A DNA stretch of 64,000 nt from UBA5794 sp963714375 (GCA_963714375.1 CAVQOG010000008.1:186001-250000); one strand, 5' to 3'; positions 43,134 through 52,353 are shown, numbered from the stretch's first letter. Program-made: numbers and translations. The notes: generated by a model not told the origin, from the sequence alone.

Positions 43134-44969
43134 ATGACCCACTCCATCACCCTCCCTGAGATTCCCGAACTTGCCCCCGAGCCACCGCCGCGCGGGCCGA
43201 AGGTCTGGCTGAGAACCAACCTGTTCTCAACCCCGGCGAGCTCTGTGCTGTCGGTCGTGTTCATTCTGATCGGGCTTGCAGGACTCCGTGGAATGCTCGG
43301 ATACGTGTTCAGCGAGACTCGCCGGTGGGAGGCAGTCACCTACAACGTTCGACTCCTGATGGTTCGGGCATATCCGGAGGGTCAGCTCAATAGGGTTTGG
43401 CTGTCGGTGGCAGTGGTCGCGATGCTGGTTGCTGCGACTTTTGCTGTCTATCGGATCGCTGGCAGGACCTCTCCTCGCAAGGTTGGCAACGCCGTGTCCA
43501 CAATCGGTGGATTGCTGATGCTTGCCGGATTTCTCGGCCCCTGGGGAGTGACCTTCAGTCCGTTGGGCGTCGAATCGACCAGTACCTTCCTCATCACTTT
43601 CGGCGCTGGCGCCGCCTTGTTCATCGGAGGTCAACTCCTTCGCAGGTTGAGCGGTGACAGGTACAAGGATCCGCTCATCCCTGTGATGGGAGTCGTATTG
43701 GTGGCTATGGGCGTCGTACTGATCGGGCTCTGGACCATCAAACTCCCGTGGCCGTCGCGAGCACCCGATGGAACGCAGATAGCGATCACGGAACCGATCG
43801 ACATGTCGACCCGGGTTCCGTGGACGGTCATCTTCGTGATTGCCGTCGTCACCTACTTGCTGATGAAGCTCGTGCGAAACCGTTTCAGCGTGGGCCCAAG
43901 GAAAGTCCTGACGGCTCTGTGGATCCTGTCCTTCCCCGTCTTGTTCCTTGTCGTGCTGAGGGACCCATCACCTGACATGGCCCGCATCTTCACCTGGTAC
44001 ATCCCCGTTGCCATCGGGTTCATCGTTGTCGGTGGCTTGATCCTGAACTTTGTTGCCGATTCGCGGGGAGAGCTGGGTCGCATTGTCGGGGCGTTGCTTC
44101 TCGTAGCAGCACTCATTTCGTTCTTCTTCTCGGCCGAGTTCATCATCCGTTTCTCGCTGCTTGTGTTGGCGATGTTCGCCCTTGCCGCCCCGACCTTCGG
44201 GGGGAAGGGAACTGGCCGCCGATCGTTCCTCGGCGCCTGGGCCGGGACCGTCACGGTGATCACGTTCTTCGTCATGTTGATCTCCTCTCCATCGACGGTC
44301 GAGGTTCCCGGCGGAGGGTCACCGTTCGGCGGTCTGTTGCTCACTATTCTGCTCTCGACCGTTGCGATTGTTCTTTCGCTGCCGCTCGGAATCGTGCTTG
44401 CGCTCGGCCGGTCGTCCACCATGCCGATCTTCCGACTCATGTCAACCGCGTACATCGAACTTGTCCGTGGTGTGCCATTGATCACGTGGCTCATCGTTGC
44501 CTTCATCATGCTCCCCGTTGCACTTCCCGAGGGAATCGAAATCGACGGTGTCGCGCGGGCGATCGGTGCCATGACAATGTTCTCTGCCGCCTACCTCGCG
44601 GAGAATGTGCGTGGCGGACTCCAGGCAATCCCGAAGGGCCAGTACGAGGCTTCCCAGGCGATGGGGCTCACGGTCATGCAGACGACGGTGTTCATCGTGC
44701 TTCCACAAGCGTTGCGAGCCGTCATCCCTGCTCTGGTCGGTCAAGTCATCTCATTGTTCAAGGACACTTCGCTCGTGACGATCGTTGGTCTGTTCGATTT
44801 CCTTCACATCGCACGGGTGGTCATTCCCGGACAGGCACAGCCTTTCAATTTCATCGGAATCGTCCAGGAGCCGCTGCTCTTTGCTGCTGTGGTGTATTGG
44901 ATGTTCACATTCACATTCAGCCGCATCTCACTGCGGCTCGAAAAGCGCCTCGGTGTAGGCGAGCGCTAA
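43134..44969 (+). CDS. aapM: Amino-acid ABC transporter permease (AapM type), enlarged
   Basis: A 611-residue permease; proteobacterial AapM has roughly 380-430 residues. The C-terminal third carries the HisM core with the EAA loop (AENVRGGLQAIPKGQYEASQAMGLTVMQTTVFIVLPQALRAVIPALVG) and the upstream helices LLLTILLSTVAIVLSLPLGIVLALG and ELVRGVPLITWLI. The N-terminal 350 residues contain about eight further hydrophobic helices not found in the classical protein. The gene follows aapQ by one base and precedes aapP by 21 nt. Confidence 0.9.
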   Translation: MTHSITLPEIPELAPEPPPRGPKVWLRTNLFSTPASSVLSVVFILIGLAGLRGMLGYVFSETRRWEAVTYNVRLLMVRAYPEGQLNRVWLSVAVVAMLVAATFAVYRIAGRTSPRKVGNAVSTIGGLLMLAGFLGPWGVTFSPLGVESTSTFLITFGAGAALFIGGQLLRRLSGDRYKDPLIPVMGVVLVAMGVVLIGLWTIKLPWPSRAPDGTQIAITEPIDMSTRVPWTVIFVIAVVTYLLMKLVRNRFSVGPRKVLTALWILSFPVLFLVVLRDPSPDMARIFTWYIPVAIGFIVVGGLILNFVADSRGELGRIVGALLLVAALISFFFSAEFIIRFSLLVLAMFALAAPTFGGKGTGRRSFLGAWAGTVTVITFFVMLISSPSTVEVPGGGSPFGGLLLTILLSTVAIVLSLPLGIVLALGRSSTMPIFRLMSTAYIELVRGVPLITWLIVAFIMLPVALPEGIEIDGVARAIGAMTMFSAAYLAENVRGGLQAIPKGQYEASQAMGLTVMQTTVFIVLPQALRAVIPALVGQVISLFKDTSLVTIVGLFDFLHIARVVIPGQAQPFNFIGIVQEPLLFAAVVYWMFTFTFSRISLRLEKRLGVGER

Positions 44970-44990
44970 CAGGATTCACAAGGAGCCGAT

Positions 44991-45758
44991 ATGTCAGACA
45001 ATGGAACACCTGCTGAGAGAGTGCTTGGCGACCCGATCGTGGTCACCGAGGGAGTCAAGAAGTGGTTCGGTGACTTCCAAGCGCTCAAAGGTGTCACAGC
45101 GACCGTGCGCGAGCGCGAAGTGGTTGTCATCATTGGACCCTCTGGTTCAGGGAAGTCGACCTACATCCGATGCATCAATCGCCTTGAAGCGCATCAGGAG
45201 GGAACGATCATTGTCGATGGAACCGAGCTGACCAACGACATCAAGAACGTGGAGAAGATCCGATCCGAAGTCGGCATGGTGTTCCAGCAGTTCAATCTGT
45301 TCCCTCATCTGACGGTCCTCGACAACATCACGTTGGCACCCCAGTGGGTGCGCAAGGAACCGAAGGCGGAGGCTGAGGAGAACGCCATGGCTCTCCTTGA
45401 GCGTGTCGGGATCCCGGAACAATACCTGAAGTATCCCGGGCAACTCTCGGGTGGCCAGCAGCAGCGGGTCGCCATTGCGCGGTCACTTGCCATGAATCCG
45501 CGCATCATGCTCTTCGATGAGCCAACGTCGGCTCTTGATCCCGAGATGATCAAGGAAGTTCTTGACGTCATGCAGGAGCTTGCACTCTCGGGAATGACGA
45601 TGCTGGTTGTGACTCACGAGATGGGCTTCGCCCGCGAGGTCGCGGACCGAGTCTTCTTCTTTGACTACGGCACGATCGTCGAAGAGGGAACCCCCGAGCA
45701 CTTCTTCACCAACCCGCAGCACGATCGTACGAAGCTGTTCCTGAGCCAGATCCTATAG
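44991..45758 (+). CDS. aapP: Amino-acid ABC transporter ATPase (AapP type)
   Basis: A 255-residue polar-amino-acid ABC ATPase. Walker [11 protein letters not shown]-loop [18 protein letters not shown], signature LSGGQQQR, Walker [17 protein letters not shown] and [15 protein letters not shown] are all canonical. AAGGAG lies 6 nt before the ATG. It energises the AapJQM complex; the likely substrates are several L-amino acids such as glutamate and aspartate, by family resemblance only. Confidence 0.95.
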   Translation: MSDNGTPAERVLGDPIVVTEGVKKWFGDFQALKGVTATVREREVVVIIGPSGSGKSTYIRCINRLEAHQEGTIIVDGTELTNDIKNVEKIRSEVGMVFQQFNLFPHLTVLDNITLAPQWVRKEPKAEAEENAMALLERVGIPEQYLKYPGQLSGGQQQRVAIARSLAMNPRIMLFDEPTSALDPEMIKEVLDVMQELALSGMTMLVVTHEMGFAREVADRVFFFDYGTIVEEGTPEHFFTNPQHDRTKLFLSQIL

Positions 45759-45770
45759 AGCCCTCGAGAA

Positions 45771-48536
45771 TCAGCTTCTACCTTTGGCTCTTAGGGGCAT
45801 AGAGCTTCTCCTGGCGAGGAATTTGTATCCCTCCACACATGCCATGACCACAATGACTCCTCCGATCGCCATTCCGAAGTGAGCAGTGTCGAGAGGTTCA
45901 GTTCCAAATACGCTCTGCAGGAACGGCACGTAGAGGATCGCTACATGTGTGGCGAGGCCAACGCCGACAGCGCCGAGCATTGCCTTGTTTGACAGCAGAC
46001 CGATTGTGAGGAGCGAGGCGCGCTCCGTACGGATCTCGAGAGCGAGGCCCAGCTGTCCAAAGATGAGCACGGTGAAGACAACCGACTGCCACGACGAGTC
46101 GTCTGCATTCCACAGCAGGAATCCGGCTCCGAGCGATACCACTGACAGGATGAGACCAAAGATCACGATGAACTGTGTCGTGCCACCACCGAAAATCGAC
46201 TCGGTTGCTGATCGCGATGGACGCTTCATGACGTCTTCCTCGGCAGGCTCGACGCCAAGGGCGAGAGCTGGAAGGCCATCGGTGACGAGATTCATCCAAA
46301 GAATCTGGAGAGGTAGCAATGGCAGTGGCATGCCGAGGAACGGACCGATGATCATCACGAGGACCTCAGATGTGTTGCAGGTCAGCAAGTACTTGATGAA
46401 CTTGCGAATGTTGTCATAGATGACCCGTCCCTCTTCGACGGCAGCCACGATCGTTGCGTAGTTGTCGTCAAGTAGAACCATGTCGGCGGCCTGCTTTGAT
46501 ACATCGGTGCCCGTGATCCCCATCGCGATCCCGATATCCGCCTTCTTCAAGGCGGGAGCATCGTTGACGCCGTCCCCTGTCATGGCCACGAGTTCGCCGT
46601 CGGCCTGAAGAGCAGAAATAAGGTCGAGTTTGTGTTCGGGGGAGACTCGTGCGAACACCGAGATTCTCTGCGCTACTTCTTTGAGGGATTCTGGATCCAT
46701 GTCATCGAGATCAGAACCGATCACCACCTCGTCCGACGTCGTCATGCCGATTGATTGGGCGATGTGTCGGGCCGTCAACGGGTGATCCCCGGTGATCATG
46801 ACCGGCCTGATACCGGCTGAAATCGTGTCGCGAATCGCGCCGGGGACAGCGTCTCGCGGAGGATCGAGGAGACCGAACATTCCGACGAATACGAGTTCCT
46901 CCTCGATGTCATCGTCGGCTTCGGATGCTTCCCGGGGTCGAACAGCGAGCCCAAGGATCCGCATACCCTTCGATGCCAAAGCCTCTTCACTTTCCGTGAT
47001 TCGGCGGCGCCAGGTGTCGTCCATGTCGATGATGGTTCCCTCAACCCACACTCGATCAGAGCAATCGATGAGCCCGCCCACAGCGCCCTTTGTGAACGCG
47101 ACGTAGGGAGGGACCGCATCCCCGAGGGCGACAAACAGATCCTCGAGATCTGTCGGTACCTTGGTCTGGTCTGTCGGTGATCGATGCACCGTCGTCATCC
47201 GCTTCCGAACGGAATCGAAAGGAACCTCCCCGACCCTCGGCATGGCGTCCTCGATGTCGGACTTGATGAGTCCGACTCTGGCGGCGGCGATGACAAGTGC
47301 TCCTTCTGTTGGGTCACCGAGCGCAATGAGCTCCTTGTCATCGGCAAGCGATGCATCGTTGCACAGCAGGCCGATCAGAAGCGCAAGCTCAATGGTGGGG
47401 GCGTGTCCGGCGACGATTGGGTCCTCGTCGATCAACTCAAGCCGGTTGTTGGCAACATCAAGAACAACCGCGGTCATGCGGTTCTCGGTAAGGGTCCCGG
47501 TCTTGTCAGTGCCAATCACACTTACCGAACCAAGGGTCTCCACTGCAGGAAGTCGCCTGATGAGTGCCTTTCTCTTGAGCATGCGCTGAGCTCCGAGAGA
47601 TAGAGCGATGGTGACAACGGCTGGCATCGCCTCAGGAATCGCAGCGACAGCAAGGCTCACGGAGGTCAGGAGAAGGGTTTCCAAGTCATCACCACGGATG
47701 ACGCCCATGAGGAACAGGACGACGACCAGACCCCCTGCGACGCCGGCAAGGATCTTTCCGAGATGATCCAATCGGTCCTGGAGCGGTGTGCGAGAGTCCT
47801 CAACCCCCTGAATGAGCGAAGCGATCTTGCCGAGTTCTGTCTCCATACCGGTATCGGTGATCACCACCTCGCCTCGGCCACGTGTGACAACGGTGCCGCT
47901 GTAGACCATGTTGCGGCGGTCCGCCAGTGCTCTCTCAGATTCGTAGACAACGTCTGCTCGTTTCGATACCGGTTCCGACTCACCGGTGAGTGTGGCTTCC
48001 TCGATCTGGAGGTTTGCTTCCTCGACAAGCCGACCATCGGCCGGGACGACGTTTCCCGCTTCCAGGAGGAGTCTGTCGCCCGGTACGAGATGGGGCGACG
48101 CAATGTCAATGATCCTCCCTGACCGTCTGACTCTGACAAGCGGAACCGCGAGGTGGCGGAGCGCCGCCATCGCTTCTTCTGCCCGGCTTTCCTGGACGTA
48201 GCCCATGACGGCGTTGAGGATGATGATCGCGGCTATCGCGACGGCCTCGATCCAGTCCCCGAGGAATGCTGAAATGAGTGCCGCAGCAACGAGCACATAG
48301 GTCAGAACACCCCTGAACTGTGCCAGAAGGATTGAGAGCTTGCTCTTTCCGGCCAGCTCCTGGATCTCATTCGACCCAACACGTGCCAGGCGGGACGCAG
48401 CCTCCTCGTCCGTCAGCCCGGCTGAGCCCGATTCGTGCGCAGCGGTCGTGTCAGTGGAGGATTCTTGCGACCAGTCGGTGTGTTCCAACGGGACCCAGTC
48501 ATCGCTACGTGTCACCAAGTTGGCTCCAGAGGTCAC
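45771..48536 (-). CDS. P-type cation ATPase, probably Ca2+-transporting (P2A)
   Basis: The 921-residue pump has an N-terminal cation-ATPase domain (LTDEEAASRLARVGSNEI), TGES in the actuator domain, the phosphorylation motif DKTGTLTEN, the nucleotide-binding FTKGA segment, MTGDGVNDAPALKKADIGIAMG and a C-terminal ATPase membrane region. The fourth helix reads AAIPEAMPAVVTIALSLG and the sixth LWMNLVTDGLPALALG, matching calcium-type P2A ATPases; the PEAMP variant leaves Mn2+ or Na+ possible. The annotated ATG overlaps the upstream M20 gene by 32 nt; GTG 48515 would overlap by 11 nt. The first 30 residues are acidic and not conserved. Confidence 0.92.
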   Translation of the reverse strand: MTSGANLVTRSDDWVPLEHTDWSQESSTDTTAAHESGSAGLTDEEAASRLARVGSNEIQELAGKSKLSILLAQFRGVLTYVLVAAALISAFLGDWIEAVAIAAIIILNAVMGYVQESRAEEAMAALRHLAVPLVRVRRSGRIIDIASPHLVPGDRLLLEAGNVVPADGRLVEEANLQIEEATLTGESEPVSKRADVVYESERALADRRNMVYSGTVVTRGRGEVVITDTGMETELGKIASLIQGVEDSRTPLQDRLDHLGKILAGVAGGLVVVLFLMGVIRGDDLETLLLTSVSLAVAAIPEAMPAVVTIALSLGAQRMLKRKALIRRLPAVETLGSVSVIGTDKTGTLTENRMTAVVLDVANNRLELIDEDPIVAGHAPTIELALLIGLLCNDASLADDKELIALGDPTEGALVIAAARVGLIKSDIEDAMPRVGEVPFDSVRKRMTTVHRSPTDQTKVPTDLEDLFVALGDAVPPYVAFTKGAVGGLIDCSDRVWVEGTIIDMDDTWRRRITESEEALASKGMRILGLAVRPREASEADDDIEEELVFVGMFGLLDPPRDAVPGAIRDTISAGIRPVMITGDHPLTARHIAQSIGMTTSDEVVIGSDLDDMDPESLKEVAQRISVFARVSPEHKLDLISALQADGELVAMTGDGVNDAPALKKADIGIAMGITGTDVSKQAADMVLLDDNYATIVAAVEEGRVIYDNIRKFIKYLLTCNTSEVLVMIIGPFLGMPLPLLPLQILWMNLVTDGLPALALGVEPAEEDVMKRPSRSATESIFGGGTTQFIVIFGLILSVVSLGAGFLLWNADDSSWQSVVFTVLIFGQLGLALEIRTERASLLTIGLLSNKAMLGAVGVGLATHVAILYVPFLQSVFGTEPLDTAHFGMAIGGVIVVMACVEGYKFLARRSSMPLRAKGRS

Positions 48537-49671
48537 CCACAGCGAGATCGATCACCGTCCATGCCATTGCGAGTGCACCCTCTCGGATGGTCTCCATGCC
48601 CTTGTCGGTCAGTGTCGCGGCGGCGAACTCGCGTTGATGATTCACCGCTGGATCACAGTCGAGGCTGAGCATTGGGTGAATGGCAGGCACCTCGTGCGAT
48701 ACGTTGCCCATGTCCGTTGACCCAGACGTCTGTGCGTCGATATCGGCGTAGTACGGCATTGGTCTTCCCGCGAGTCCCGAATTCTCCACATACAGCCTTG
48801 CAAGCAGCCTGTCCGATCGCAGATCCTTGTACCGGTATCCGGTCGGAATGACCTTGAAGGTGCATCCGGTTGCCAAGGCGGCTCCCTCAAAGCAGGCGGT
48901 GACCTGCTTGGCGAGGATGTCAAGTCGAGCGTCGGTTGCTGACCGGACGTACCACGACATCGCTGTGTGATCGGGGACGATATTCGGCGCAGCGCCGCCA
49001 TGGGTGATGATTCCGTGAATCCGATCGGAATCGAGTGTGTGTTGACGGAGTGCAGCGATGGCCGTGTATGCATGTACGGCAGCGTCGAGGGCGTTGACCC
49101 CGAGATCAGGAGCGCTCGATGCGTGGGAAGCCTTCCCGAAGAACTCCACATCGATGTGGTCAACAGCGAGAAAGACGGGATCCACAACGTCCGCGGGACC
49201 GGGGTGGATCATCATCGCCGCAGCGACGTCTTTGAAGGCGCCGGCGTTGATCAGATCGATCTTGCCTCCGAAGTGTTCCTCAGCGGGTGTTCCAAGCACC
49301 GTGACGCGGATCCCCAACTTCTCGGCAACGGATGCGAGGGCGATTCCGGCCCCGATGCCGGCCGTTGCAATGATGTTGTGCCCGCATGCGTGTCCCACTT
49401 CTGGGAGGGCATCCATTTCTGCGCAAATGACGACGTTCGGACCGTTCGTTCCGACCGTGGCCTCAAAGGCCGTGTCGAGCCCGTATGCCGGTGCGGTGAC
49501 ATCGAACCCTCCGGTTCGAAGCAGGTCCACCATCCTGGCCGACGTTTGAACCTCCTCGTAGGCGATTTCAGGGTTCTCGTACATCCAGCGTGCCAGCTCC
49601 CGGAGACCCTCCTCGTGCTCCGAAAACTGATTCTCAGCCTCCTGCTTCGAGTCCGCGTGCGAGGTCGTCAT
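48505..49671 (-). CDS. M20-family metallo-amidohydrolase
   Basis: A 388-residue peptidase M20D-type enzyme (ACY1L2/IAA-amino-acid hydrolase-like). Metal-binding segments are visible: ICAEMDALPEVGHACGHNIIATA, GTPAEEHFGGK and IHPGPADV; a dimerisation lid domain follows (VEFFGKASHASSAPDLGVNALDAAVHAYTAI). The late His ligand is in DMGNVSHEVPAIHP. It would remove an acyl or amino-acid group from an amide; the substrate is unknown. GGGAG lies about 7 nt before the ATG. Confidence 0.92.
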   Translation of the reverse strand: MTTSHADSKQEAENQFSEHEEGLRELARWMYENPEIAYEEVQTSARMVDLLRTGGFDVTAPAYGLDTAFEATVGTNGPNVVICAEMDALPEVGHACGHNIIATAGIGAGIALASVAEKLGIRVTVLGTPAEEHFGGKIDLINAGAFKDVAAAMMIHPGPADVVDPVFLAVDHIDVEFFGKASHASSAPDLGVNALDAAVHAYTAIAALRQHTLDSDRIHGIITHGGAAPNIVPDHTAMSWYVRSATDARLDILAKQVTACFEGAALATGCTFKVIPTGYRYKDLRSDRLLARLYVENSGLAGRPMPYYADIDAQTSGSTDMGNVSHEVPAIHPMLSLDCDPAVNHQREFAAATLTDKGMETIREGALAMAWTVIDLAVGDLWSQLGDT

Positions 49672-49798
49672 GGGTCACTCCCGGAATAGTGGCGTGCTGT
49701 GTGTCGTTCCATTCTGTGGCACCAAGCGAACCTATGTGCCGATCCACATGCTCGAGTTTCCCATGGCTCCGTAGTCTTCGGGACGACAAGGAGGAACA

Positions 49799-50146
49799 AT
49801 GGGTCACTACCACGACGAAGCGCAGCGGTACAACGCGACCGCTGCCGAGCTGCGCAAGATGATTCCTGGTGCCTATGACGGGTACCGCACCATACACAAC
49901 GAAGCCATGAGCGACGGAGACCTCAGTGCAGGCGTGAAAGAGCTCATCGCGCTTTCGTATGGCATCGCCGAGCGGTGCGACTCGTGCATTGCCAATCATG
50001 CCAGGGGAGCCGCCAGGGCAGGTGTCACTCAGCAACAGGTCGCAGAAGCTGTCTCGGTCGCAATCATGATGCAGGGCGGGCCGGGCACGGTCTATGGAGC
50101 CAAGGCGTTTGAGGCGTTCAAGGAATTCGAGGCCAAGTACGCATGA
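49799..50146 (+). CDS. AhpD-like carboxymuconolactone decarboxylase-family protein
   Basis: A 115-residue all-helical protein with the AhpD redox motif: IAERCDSCIANHARGAARAGVT, i.e. Glu-x-Cys-x2-Cys-x3-His. Such proteins are disulfide reductases or peroxidase partners; others are uncharacterised. N-terminal HYHDEAQRYN and MIPGAYDGYR segments are typical of the alkylhydroperoxidase subfamily. AAGGAGG lies 6 nt before the ATG. Its stop overlaps the lgt start by ATGA. Confidence 0.9.
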   Translation: MGHYHDEAQRYNATAAELRKMIPGAYDGYRTIHNEAMSDGDLSAGVKELIALSYGIAERCDSCIANHARGAARAGVTQQQVAEAVSVAIMMQGGPGTVYGAKAFEAFKEFEAKYA

Positions 50147-51123
50147 ATCTGATCGCCTCGATCCCGTCTCCATCGCAGAATGTCATCGAGATTGGCCCGT
50201 TGACGATCCACGTCTACGGCATCCTGATCGCGATCGGTGTCATCGTCGCGATCATCGTGTCGCGCAACCGATATGTACGGTTCGGCGGTTCGGGCGAGAT
50301 GTTCGAGCGAGTAGCCATCTGGGGAGTGGTTCTCGGCTTCCTCGGAGCACGGGCTGGGTATGTGATCACCCACACGCACCGATTCGAAGGGAGGCCGTGG
50401 GCGGCGTTCTACATCTGGGAAGGCGGTCTCGCACTCTATGGTGGGTTACTCCTTGGAGCCTTGACCTTCATCTACCTCCTCAATCGTTGGAAGGGGGACG
50501 TCTTCGCCGTCGGGGACGCCGTGGCCATCGGCGTTCCGATTGCTCAGGCAATCGGTCGGTGGGGGAACTACTTCAACCAGGAGCTGTTTGGTACGCCGAG
50601 CGACCTCCCGTGGGCGGTCGAGATCGATCCGGACAAGGCTGTCGCCGCTGGATTCCCCGGCGTCACGACCTTCCATCCAACCTTCCTGTACGAGTCACTC
50701 TGGAATCTTGTGATCCTCGTACCGATCATCCTGTGGCTCGAAAGGAAGGCGAAGCTTGCCAAGAGCGCATCATTTGGCATGTACGTCGCCGGGTATGCCT
50801 TCATACGTTTTCTGATGGAATTGATGCGTACCGACACCACCTTCCGATTTCTTGGCCTCTCCCGCAACGGCTGGGTTTCGATAGCTGCTTTTCTTTTCGG
50901 TGTCGGTTGGGTCGTCTATGCCCAGCGCCGGGCCGAGAAGCGAACACTTGTCGGACCTCCGACGTTTCTGTCTCCGCAACCGGAAACGGATGTCCGACGA
51001 CCGATGTCCGATGACCGACTTCAGAACGAGGACATCAAGGGACCCGCCAGTGAAGACCCCCGGCATGATGACGACCGAGAGGATGGTTCTGACGCGGACC
51101 ACAATCTGTCATCTGACATCTGA
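50143..51123 (+). CDS. lgt: Prolipoprotein diacylglyceryl transferase with repeat-derived C-terminus
   Basis: Lgt adds diacylglycerol to the lipobox cysteine. The 326-residue product has seven hydrophobic helices, YGILIAIGV near the N-terminus with the conserved Tyr, a GGLALYGGLLLG segment, the signature IGRWGNYFNQE with the essential Arg, and the late FGMYVAGYAFIRFLMELMR. The conserved enzyme ends near residue 270; the next stretch of about 45 residues (TDVRRPMSDDRLQN onward) is read through a heptamer tract at 50994-51028, and the stop codon lies in a CATCTGA word. The acidic/basic tail is thus probably not ancestral. Lgt activity is not in doubt. Confidence 0.93.
   Translation: MNLIASIPSPSQNVIEIGPLTIHVYGILIAIGVIVAIIVSRNRYVRFGGSGEMFERVAIWGVVLGFLGARAGYVITHTHRFEGRPWAAFYIWEGGLALYGGLLLGALTFIYLLNRWKGDVFAVGDAVAIGVPIAQAIGRWGNYFNQELFGTPSDLPWAVEIDPDKAVAAGFPGVTTFHPTFLYESLWNLVILVPIILWLERKAKLAKSASFGMYVAGYAFIRFLMELMRTDTTFRFLGLSRNGWVSIAAFLFGVGWVVYAQRRAEKRTLVGPPTFLSPQPETDVRRPMSDDRLQNEDIKGPASEDPRHDDDREDGSDADHNLSSDI
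50994..51028. repeat. Heptamer tract inside the 3' end of lgt
   Basis: CCGACGA, CCGATGT, CCGATGA, CCGACTT, CAGAACG in register, here translated as part of the Lgt C-terminal tail because the lgt frame avoids the TGA triplets. Confidence 0.88.
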
Positions 51124-51209
51124 AACCCGAAGCGGGTTCCTTGGAGTTCAGCAGCTGAGCTCTGGTGAAGACTTCGGTTGTCGGTCATCGGTTATCGGAC
51201 TTCGGTTGC
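51108..51209. repeat. Composite repeat between lgt and the VOC gene
   Basis: CATCTGA twice (containing the lgt stop), a hairpin AACCC-N5-GGGTT (51124-51138), a hairpin GGAGTTCAGC-A-GCTGAGCTC (51143-51162), then heptamers CGGTTGT, CGGTCAT, CGGTTAT, CGGACTT, CGGTTGC (51175-51209) which contain the VOC stop. It is the same composite element as at 41.4 kb. Confidence 0.88.
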
Positions 51210-51544
51210 AGCAGCCCTACCACCATGCCGGTTGGGTCCGTGAAATAGCAGGCCTCGCCGAGACCCGGGATCTCGAAACGTGGGACCACGATCTCACCTC
51301 CAGCGATGATGACCTTTCCCATATAGCCTGCGATGTCGTCCACGGTGATGGTCGCAACCGTCATCGGGTCTCCGTCTGGTGAAGGAGTGATCCCGGTGTC
51401 GATCCCCGGCTCATCGCCATGCGCTGCGAGTAGGTAGTCGTCGACGCCCCAGGGTTGTGGGTCCCACTCGAACACCTCTCGGTAGAAGTCGCGCGATATC
51501 TCAATGTCCCCGACGTTGAATTCGATGTAGCTGACGTATGGCAT
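51185..51544 (-). CDS. VOC/glyoxalase-family protein
   Basis: A 119-residue vicinal-oxygen-chelate fold protein with paired beta-alpha-beta-beta-beta modules: YIEFNVGDIEISRDFYREVFEW, ending with ACYFTDPTGMVVGLLQP. It resembles the PhnB/glyoxalase-like group without certain metal ligands; the substrate is unknown. It is the third gene of an ArsR-SRPBCC-VOC operon, its ATG sharing one nucleotide with the previous stop (TGATG). The last residues KSDNR and the stop are encoded by heptamer units. Confidence 0.88.
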   Translation of the reverse strand: MPYVSYIEFNVGDIEISRDFYREVFEWDPQPWGVDDYLLAAHGDEPGIDTGITPSPDGDPMTVATITVDDIAGYMGKVIIAGGEIVVPRFEIPGLGEACYFTDPTGMVVGLLQPKSDNR

Positions 51545-51972
51545 CAGGCCGCCGCGTGGGAGGCGAACACCGCGAGGATCTCGCGGTGCCCAACCGAGTA
51601 GCCGCGAGCGGTACCGTCGTCGGGAAGACCGTCATGTTCGACGACGACGGTCGTCGTGTCACCCTCTGCGATGAACCGCACGGTGACCGTCGATGGAGTG
51701 GGCCAGCCCTCCACTTCCCACGTATATGCGATCTCATTCGGGGCATCCCATTTGGTCACGGTTCCGATCTGATGCTCGGTGCCGTCGGCGAATCGCTCAA
51801 AGAAGCGCCCGCCGACCTTGCCCTCGAGAATGATCGAATCTGGCGAGGTGCTCTCGGGTGCAAAGGAGTAGGTGTACTCGCCTTGCCACGGCCACCAGGC
51901 ATTCATCTGGCTGACATAGGCGTGGAACACGGTCGTCCGATCTGCCGCCACATTGACTTTCTCACTCACCAT
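51544..51972 (-). CDS. SRPBCC/AHSA1-domain protein
   Basis: A 142-residue START-like protein: VAADRTTVFHAYVSQMNAWWPW, VGGRFFERFADGTEHQIGTVTKWDAPNEIAYTWEVEG, then VTVRFIAEGDTTTVVVEHDGL. The AHSA1/SRPBCC fold binds hydrophobic ligands; members next to ArsR regulators are very common and of unknown function. ATG 51972 overlaps the arsR stop by 11 nt. It is co-translated with the regulator and the VOC protein. Confidence 0.9.
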   Translation of the reverse strand: MVSEKVNVAADRTTVFHAYVSQMNAWWPWQGEYTYSFAPESTSPDSIILEGKVGGRFFERFADGTEHQIGTVTKWDAPNEIAYTWEVEGWPTPSTVTVRFIAEGDTTTVVVEHDGLPDDGTARGYSVGHREILAVFASHAAA

Positions 51973-52300
51973 CGACATTGTTCGCCTCCTCGACAAATTG
52001 CTTCAGCGACCCGAGTGCAGTCGCCCACATGTTCTGAACCTCATCAAGCCACGCGTCAGCGTCGGTAAGGGCACCTTCACGTAGGGAATACCAATTCTGT
52101 CTGCCCCGTGTATCAGACGTCACGATTCCTGCATCCTTGAGGACCCGCAGGTGTTTCGAGACGGCTGGTCGACTCATCACAAAGGGAGCGGCGAGTTCCT
52201 TGACCGTTGCCGGACCCAACGACAGGGTGTGCACGATCGATCGACGCGCAGGATCTCCGAGTGCGGCGAACGTCCTGTCGAGAGAGGCTGCAATGACCAT
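51962..52300 (-). CDS. ArsR-family transcriptional regulator
   Basis: A 112-residue winged-helix regulator: FAALGDPARRSIVHTLSLGPATVKELAAPFVMSRPAVSKHLRVLKDAGIV, followed by TRGRQNWYSLREGAL. It lacks the metal-binding cysteines of SmtB/ArsR proteins, so it belongs to the non-metal branch that accompanies SRPBCC proteins. ATG 52300 is preferred because it lies 7 nt after a TACCAT box; this shortens the maximal frame by two codons. A perfect palindrome in its promoter suggests autoregulation. Confidence 0.92.
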   Translation of the reverse strand: MVIAASLDRTFAALGDPARRSIVHTLSLGPATVKELAAPFVMSRPAVSKHLRVLKDAGIVTSDTRGRQNWYSLREGALTDADAWLDEVQNMWATALGSLKQFVEEANNVDGE

Positions 52301-52307
52301 AAACAAA

Positions 52308-52336
52308 ATGGTAACTAATCAGTTACCAATAGTCAA
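52308..52336 (-). promoter_or_regulatory. arsR promoter with embedded operator
   Basis: On the minus strand TTGACT (52336-52331), 17-nt spacer, TACCAT (52313-52308), then 7 nt to the ATG. A perfect inverted repeat TGGTAACT-AATC-AGTTACCA (52309-52328) fills the spacer and overlaps the -10, an ideal repressor site. Confidence 0.8.
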
Positions 52337-52353
52337 GCTGTGAGCTGCATCTC

